From Blastocatellia bacterium (GTDB lineage: Bacteria; Acidobacteriota; Blastocatellia; Pyrinomonadales; Pyrinomonadaceae), in the NCBI GenBank assembly GCA_013695195.1, contig JACDAY010000036.1:1-10630 (forward strand): DNA of 10,630 nt. Direction: 5' to 3'. Below the pieces are notes generated by a model. The model saw only the letters and a list, made by a program, of their open reading frames with translations, was not told the DNA's origin and did no database searches. This document shows, in pieces, positions 7,128 to 10,630 of this stretch; the first letter of the stretch is position 1, and every line of letters starts with the position of its first letter. A program made the position numbers and the translations under genes.

Positions 7128-8900
7128 TTAAAATCGAACCAAAATTCCGCCGCGCAATGCCCTTCCCTGTGAGTTCAACCGCAAGCTGCCTTCTTCACCC
7201 GCGACGCCGGTTTGAAAACCTAATAAGTTACGGGCATCGACGACAGCTTCTGCTTGAAACGGCAAGCCTAAAGTCGGCAGGCTCTGCGTTACGAGAATGC
7301 TTAGGCTCGGATCGTATATGGCAAGCCGCCCCTGAAAAGGATCTATTGCAAACACCGTAGCCTGCGGCGAAAGACGGAATATCGTTTTGACGTTGGTTCC
7401 AGTTTTCAAATCAGCTTCGAATTGTCCGAAAAACGATTGGAATATATCATTCTCAAACAAATCCGCCGGATTGGAAAACGCTTCTTCGGACAATTTCTGG
7501 CCGCTTCCGAAACTGTAGCCCGCCGACGTACTGAAACGTCCGCTCAGGCGCCTTGTATAAACCACCCTAAAGCCTTGCGCACCGCCTTGTTGATTACCTG
7601 TAAAATCAGTAAAATTCGCAGGGTCGAGGGAATCAAACGGCATGCTCGTAAATCCGACACCTCGTCCGAGTGTTGTATCGAAAAAAGCATTTGCCTCAAT
7701 ACTCGAATTATTATCCAGCACGCGTTCAATACCAAATTCGAGCCTACTGCTCTTATTCAATTGGGGTTTACCGTTTTCGAAAACAAAATCCTGAATAGCG
7801 GCCGGTTCACGGAAAACAACTTGTGCGTCTTCGAGCTCAATTGCACGAGACCAAGTCCTTTCTTCGGTTTGAGTGGTGTAAGAAGTGCGAAAACGTGTCT
7901 TGGAATCGATGTCGAACTGCAGGCCTAGCCGCGGGCTGATCGAAAAGTCATCGCCGGCTCCGGCAAACCGCGAATAATCGAACCCAAAGACTAAAATTAC
8001 GCCTTCGCGGACTTTCCATTCGTCAGTACCCTGAACCGAGACCTGTGAAAGCGTCCGTTCTTCATTTTGTATATCGATGCTGCCGAGAATGCCGAAAGAT
8101 GTGTTCAGTCGAATCTGGTGGCTTTCGGACGGACGAAATTTCACCTGGGTTTCAAATCGCTGCGGAGCACCTTTGCCAATTCCGGCCTGGCCTGCAAAGA
8201 CGATATCCGCATTCTCCGTCAAATGCATATTCGTGGCGAAATTTATTCCGGCATAAGCTCCGTCTTCGGTTCCCGCAAAATAGTTCTCGATTACCGTTTG
8301 CCCGCGTCTATCGCGGCTTTCCACCTCGGCCTCTTCTGCGGCGGCAGCTTCAGCAACACTGTTTTCGTCAACCGGTGCATCGCCTTCGCGATTTTGATAG
8401 ATCGATCTGCTGGTTTGCGCCGATCTTATAACCCATTTCGGATTATTGCGGTCAAGCTTCTTTTCCGGCAGTGTGTTTCCGGAGCCCGAACGTTCGAGCC
8501 TAAATCCGTAATTGAGCTGCGTTGCGCCGCTTACTTCGATCGACTGCAAAGTTATCGGATTAAAACCTTCCGCCACCGCTAAAATCGTATATGTACCCGG
8601 CAGGATTTTCGCAAGAAAACTTCCGTCCGACGCCGAGCGAACTTGTTTCAGAAGTTTAGACGTGCCTGTGCGAAAGATAGCGACCGTTGCATCGGCGATC
8701 GGGCTTCCACCGTGATCGCGAACCATACCTTTGATCACGCCGAGATTGCCGCTTTTCTCAGCTGCCTCTGCGGCAGCATCAGGCATAGCTGCAAATGCAT
8801 TCGAAAGCATCGCAAGCAAAACCAACAGTAAAGCAGAAGCCCGCACGTAAGTAAGGGCGAAAGGCCTCAGAAAACTTTTTGATCGTATGAAAAAACTCAT
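7128..8900 (-). CDS. outer-membrane beta-barrel protein with N-terminal carboxypeptidase-regulatory-like domain (TonB-dependent-receptor-like)
   Basis: A 590-residue secreted protein. The N-terminus is a long signal peptide (about 1-38, hydrophobic core ASALLLVLLAMLSNAFA). Residues about 53-137 are a carboxypeptidase-regulatory-like beta sandwich (GVIKGMVRDHGGSPIADATV, then SDGSFLAKILPGTYTILAVAEGF), as found at the front of many large TonB-dependent receptors. A linker follows with an acidic Ala/Glu-rich stretch (181-194). From about 200 to the end, alternating strands rich in aromatic and polar residues suggest a barrel, and the last residues (ALRGGILVRF, ending in Phe) are a typical outer-membrane insertion signal. 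I cannot find a TonB plug domain or a clear TonB box, so calling it a receptor is uncertain; it could be a plugless porin-like or adhesin-like barrel. The ATG at 8900 has no Shine-Dalgarno sequence. Cargo is unknown. Confidence 0.82.
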   Translation of the reverse strand: MSFFIRSKSFLRPFALTYVRASALLLVLLAMLSNAFAAMPDAAAEAAEKSGNLGVIKGMVRDHGGSPIADATVAIFRTGTSKLLKQVRSASDGSFLAKILPGTYTILAVAEGFNPITLQSIEVSGATQLNYGFRLERSGSGNTLPEKKLDRNNPKWVIRSAQTSRSIYQNREGDAPVDENSVAEAAAAEEAEVESRDRRGQTVIENYFAGTEDGAYAGINFATNMHLTENADIVFAGQAGIGKGAPQRFETQVKFRPSESHQIRLNTSFGILGSIDIQNEERTLSQVSVQGTDEWKVREGVILVFGFDYSRFAGAGDDFSISPRLGLQFDIDSKTRFRTSYTTQTEERTWSRAIELEDAQVVFREPAAIQDFVFENGKPQLNKSSRLEFGIERVLDNNSSIEANAFFDTTLGRGVGFTSMPFDSLDPANFTDFTGNQQGGAQGFRVVYTRRLSGRFSTSAGYSFGSGQKLSEEAFSNPADLFENDIFQSFFGQFEADLKTGTNVKTIFRLSPQATVFAIDPFQGRLAIYDPSLSILVTQSLPTLGLPFQAEAVVDARNLLGFQTGVAGEEGSLRLNSQGRALRGGILVRF

Positions 8901-8936
8901 TCGATAAAGACGCTTTTAAAAAGGAGAATGTAGCGG

Positions 8937-8967
8937 TGCTGCGATAAAGCATTAGAAACCCGCAGCA
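8937..8967 (-). promoter_or_regulatory. stem-loop in the leader of the outer-membrane protein gene
   Basis: TGCTGCG (8937-8943) pairs perfectly with CGCAGCA (8961-8967), a 7-bp stem with a 17-nt loop. It lies 37-67 nt upstream of the barrel gene's start codon and inside its predicted 5' leader. No known riboswitch is recognised. It may affect stability or translation, but that is inference. Confidence 0.4.
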
Positions 8968-8978
8968 ATAGTACTAAA

Positions 8979-8998
8979 AAGAAGCTGTTTCCAGCAAC
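8979..8998 (-). promoter_or_regulatory. possible small attenuator-like hairpin at the 5' end of the barrel gene leader
   Basis: Read on the minus strand, GCTG-GAAA-CAGC (8984-8995) forms a GNRA-capped hairpin. Three further pairs (AAG with CTT) sit beyond a 2x2 internal loop, and a T-rich run follows. The stem is short, so termination would be weak; a 5'-end stabilising hairpin is equally possible. Confidence 0.25.
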
Positions 8999-9004
8999 TT
9001 GGGT

Positions 9005-9033
9005 ATTTTCCCGATAAAATACAAATGTGTCAA
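9005..9033 (-). promoter_or_regulatory. possible sigma-70-type promoter of the outer-membrane protein gene
   Basis: On the minus strand a perfect TTGACA (9028-9033) is followed after 17 nt by GAAAAT (9005-9010), a 4/6 match to the -10 box. Transcription would begin near 8998, giving a leader of about 98 nt that contains two hairpins. The perfect -35 and ideal spacing support it, while the -10 is mediocre. Confidence 0.45.
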
Positions 9034-9077
9034 GCCCCGAGCGACAACTGGACTTAGGCAGTGTGATGCGGCCGCCC

Positions 9078-9105
9078 TTGACAAAGTTTGCCCTTCGGCT
9101 AGAAT
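9078..9105 (+). promoter_or_regulatory. sigma-70-type promoter of tRNA-Ser
   Basis: TTGACA (9078-9083) matches the -35 consensus exactly and TAGAAT (9100-9105) matches the -10 at 5/6, with a 16-nt spacer. The start would fall near 9112, about 16 nt before the mature tRNA. This is the best promoter in the window and fits a strongly expressed stable RNA. Confidence 0.75.
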
Positions 9106-9127
9106 AAAAAGTGCTTGCAGGCATAAC

Positions 9128-9218
9128 GGAGACGTGGCTGAGCGGCTGAAAGCGGCGGTTTGCTAAATCGTTGTACCTCAAAAGGGTACCACAGGTTCGA
9201 ATCCTGTCGTCTCCGCCA
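9128..9218 (+). tRNA. tRNA-Ser(GCT)
   Basis: A complete 91-nt class II tRNA. The acceptor stem GGAGACG (9128-9134) pairs perfectly with CGTCTCC (9208-9214), followed by discriminator G9215 and an encoded CCA (9216-9218). The D stem is GCT/AGC. The anticodon stem (9155-9159 with 9167-9171) contains two G-T wobbles, and the loop TTGCTAA places anticodon GCT at 9162-9164, reading AGC and AGT codons. The long variable arm typical of serine tRNAs is a 5-bp stem GTACC/GGTAC (9173-9177, 9185-9189). The T arm is ACAGG-TTCGAAT-CCTGT (9191-9207). It has its own promoter and terminator, so it is monocistronic. Confidence 0.97.
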
Positions 9219-9240
9219 TATCGATTTTTTGGATTTCGTA

Positions 9241-9280
9241 AAGCTATCAAACTACTTAGTTTTGATAGCTTTTTCCTTTT
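9241..9280 (+). terminator. intrinsic terminator of tRNA-Ser
   Basis: AAGCTATCAAA (9241-9251) pairs perfectly with TTTGATAGCTT (9261-9271), 11 bp. Two more pairs are possible across a one-base bulge, leaving an ACTT loop. A T-rich tail (through 9274, then CC and four more T) follows. It sits 23 nt after the tRNA CCA end on the same strand. Confidence 0.85.
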
Positions 9281-9288
9281 GATAAAAC

Positions 9289-9356
9289 GTTCTGAGTTCA
9301 CGCTTCAGCGAGCTTCTTCGTTGAGCAGGAAGCACGCGGAAGCATGAACTCAAAAC
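9289..9356. repeat. long imperfect palindrome between tRNA-Ser and gltX
   Basis: A 68-nt sequence that folds on itself almost end to end. TGAGTTCA (9293-9300) pairs with TGAACTCA (9345-9352), GCTTC (9302-9306) with GAAGC (9339-9343), GCG (9308-9310) with CGC (9335-9337), and a second GCTTC (9312-9316) with GAAGC (9329-9333). GTT/AAC at the base and two pairs at the tip bring the total to about 26 pairs, interrupted only by 1x1 mismatches. There is no T run on either side, so it is not a standard terminator. It may be a REP or MITE-type element, or a structured part of the gltX leader. Confidence 0.65.
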
Positions 9357-9361
9357 TTCTC

Positions 9362-9387
9362 CTTTGCGTTCTTCGCGGCTTTGCGTG
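9362..9387 (+). repeat. degenerate short tandem repeat upstream of gltX
   Basis: Three imperfect 8-9 nt units run head to tail: CTTTGCGTT (9362-9370), CTTCGCGG (9371-9378) and CTTTGCGTG (9379-9387), ending 13 nt before the gltX start codon. From memory, phrases of this CTTTGCGTTCTTTGCG type recur in intergenic DNA of several bacterial phyla; their role is not known to me. Confidence 0.4.
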
Positions 9388-9400
9388 AAAATCTTTCTTT

Positions 9401-10630
9401 ATGACAACACGCGTCCGCTTTGCCCCAAGCCCGACGGGCTATTTACATATCGGTTCTGCTCGGACCGCACTTTTTAACTATCTTTACGCAAGAAATGTCG
9501 GCGGCAAATTCCTGCTGCGTATCGAAGACACGGACCTCGCACGCTCGACCGAGGAGTCAACCCGCTCAATCCTCGAAGGCCTTAAATGGCTCAAGCTCGA
9601 TCATGATGAAGAAATCGTTTTCCAGTCCGATAACGCCGACATGCACCGTGCGAGTGCGTTGAAATTGCTCGAAGAAGGAAAGGCCTATCGCGATTTCACG
9701 CTAAAGGAAGCCCGGTCGGACGCAAACGTAAAGGACGCGATCAAGGACCGGGCACGAGCGGCGCAGGGCGAAAAGAACATGCGTGATAATCCGTATCGTA
9801 ATCTTTCAAAAGAAGAGTCCGATTTGAGAGCCGTTGCCGGAGAGCCGTTTGCTATTCGCCTAAAAGTTCCCGAAATCGGCAAAACAGTCTTTAAAGATGC
9901 GGTTTACGGCCTGCAGGAGCGTGATTACAACGATACCGAAGATCTCGTTCTGCTGCGTTCCGATTCTCATCCGCTCTACAATCTCGCGGTTGTCTGTGAC
10001 GACATAGAAATGCGGATCACCCACGTCATCCGCGGCCAGGATCATCTCACAAACGCCCATAAACAGGTGCTGATCTATGAAGCTCTCGGCGTTACCCCGC
10101 CGGTATTAGCGCACCTGCCGCTTATTCTCGCACCCAACAAAGGCAAGCTTTCCAAACGCAAACACGGCGAAGTCGTTTCGATGACGACCTATCGCGATGC
10201 GGGTTTTGTCTCTGCGGCGTTTCGCAATTTTTTAGCTCTACTCGGCTGGTCGGCGGGCGAAGAGCGTGAAATCTACAATCTTGAAGAGTTGGTACAAAAA
10301 TTCTCGCTCAACCACATTCACCGCTCAAACGCCGTTTTCAATTTCCACGAGAATGACCCGCGTCACTGGACCGACGACAAAGCCCTCTGGATGAACGCCG
10401 AATACATCCGCACAATGCCGCTCGAAAAACTTTTGCCGCTTGTAAAAGGCGAACTAAAGTCTGCAAAACTCTGGCGCGAGGAATACGAAGACGACGGCGA
10501 CACAGGTCAGAACCAACTGCGTGAGCGGGCGGGTTCTTTGACTGAAATTGGATCCAGAAAATGGTTCGAACACACCATCGATCTGATCCGCCAGCGGTTC
10601 TTTACGCTAAAGGATTTCTCGTCACAAGGC
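9401..10630 (+). CDS. gltX: glutamyl-tRNA synthetase, 3'-truncated by the window edge
   Basis: 410 codons are present and the frame stays open to the last base, so roughly the C-terminal sixth is missing. The enzyme charges tRNA-Glu with glutamate in the cytoplasm. Class I synthetase signatures are clear: RFAPSPTGYLHIGSARTALFNYLYAR (residues 6-31, HIGH-type site HIGS at 16-19), FLLRIEDTD (37-45), THVIRGQDHLTN (207-218) and the KMSKS-type loop KLSKR (249-253) followed by KHGEVV. The anticodon-binding region starts near 310. The CxC...CxH zinc motif of the E. coli enzyme is absent (the region around residues 95-135 has no cysteine), which is common in other lineages. The start is set by the conserved N-terminus; no Shine-Dalgarno site precedes it. 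It lies downstream of tRNA-Ser but behind that gene's terminator, so it should have its own promoter, which I could not identify. Confidence 0.95.
   Translation, partial: MTTRVRFAPSPTGYLHIGSARTALFNYLYARNVGGKFLLRIEDTDLARSTEESTRSILEGLKWLKLDHDEEIVFQSDNADMHRASALKLLEEGKAYRDFTLKEARSDANVKDAIKDRARAAQGEKNMRDNPYRNLSKEESDLRAVAGEPFAIRLKVPEIGKTVFKDAVYGLQERDYNDTEDLVLLRSDSHPLYNLAVVCDDIEMRITHVIRGQDHLTNAHKQVLIYEALGVTPPVLAHLPLILAPNKGKLSKRKHGEVVSMTTYRDAGFVSAAFRNFLALLGWSAGEEREIYNLEELVQKFSLNHIHRSNAVFNFHENDPRHWTDDKALWMNAEYIRTMPLEKLLPLVKGELKSAKLWREEYEDDGDTGQNQLRERAGSLTEIGSRKWFEHTIDLIRQRFFTLKDFSSQG

Noticed and set aside
7422..8582. Plus-strand frames of 168 and 171 codons
   Set aside because: Both lie wholly antisense to the outer-membrane barrel gene and have no recognisable domain or ribosome site.
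8921..8933. AAGGAG followed by ATG on the plus strand
   Set aside because: The ATG at 8928 is followed immediately by a TAG stop codon, so no peptide is encoded.
8897..9301. Minus-strand open frame of 134 codons containing GGDDRIRTCGTLL
   Set aside because: This string is the antisense reading of the tRNA-Ser 3' half, a well-known false protein in databases. The frame also runs through the tRNA promoter and terminator.

Overview
The window reads as an ordinary chromosomal stretch of a moderate-GC, Gram-negative-type bacterium. The best guess is the Acidobacteriota, perhaps the Blastocatellia/Pyrinomonadales side. This rests on the gene combination (a secreted M61-type peptidase with a C-terminal PDZ domain, an Uma2-family protein, a very large PDZ/multi-TM/GAF/PAS histidine kinase, and an outer-membrane barrel with an N-terminal carboxypeptidase-regulatory-like domain) and on weak or absent Shine-Dalgarno sequences. 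It is an inference from gene content and not a phylogenetic placement.

Layout, left to right. Positions 1-149 hold no gene but contain a pair of similar small hairpins bounded by a short inverted repeat (REP/MITE-like). An M61 peptidase (150-2015, minus) diverges from a two-gene plus-strand unit, Uma2-family protein (2093-2677) and a TetA-like MFS transporter (2658-3902), which overlap by 20 bp. The transporter converges on a 988-residue sensor histidine kinase (3904-6870, minus) with a single base between the two stop codons. After a 257-bp spacer comes a 590-residue outer-membrane protein (7128-8900, minus) with a structured leader and a possible promoter. A plus-strand tRNA-Ser(GCT) follows (9128-9218), with a near-consensus promoter and an intrinsic terminator. 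The 182-bp gap after it holds a long imperfect palindrome (9289-9356) and a short degenerate repeat. The window ends inside gltX (9401 onward), which is open at the right edge.

Functionally the genes look mostly independent: envelope proteolysis, a possible efflux unit, an orphan sensor kinase with no response regulator beside it, an outer-membrane barrel, and two translation genes (tRNA-Ser and glutamyl-tRNA synthetase). I see no CRISPR array, transposase, phage gene or defence cluster. I do not see a convincing new multi-gene system. The signals most worth following are non-coding: the paired hairpins at 6-89 with a compensatory base swap, and the 68-nt palindrome upstream of gltX. After these come the kinase's sensor architecture and the barrel protein that appears to lack a TonB plug.
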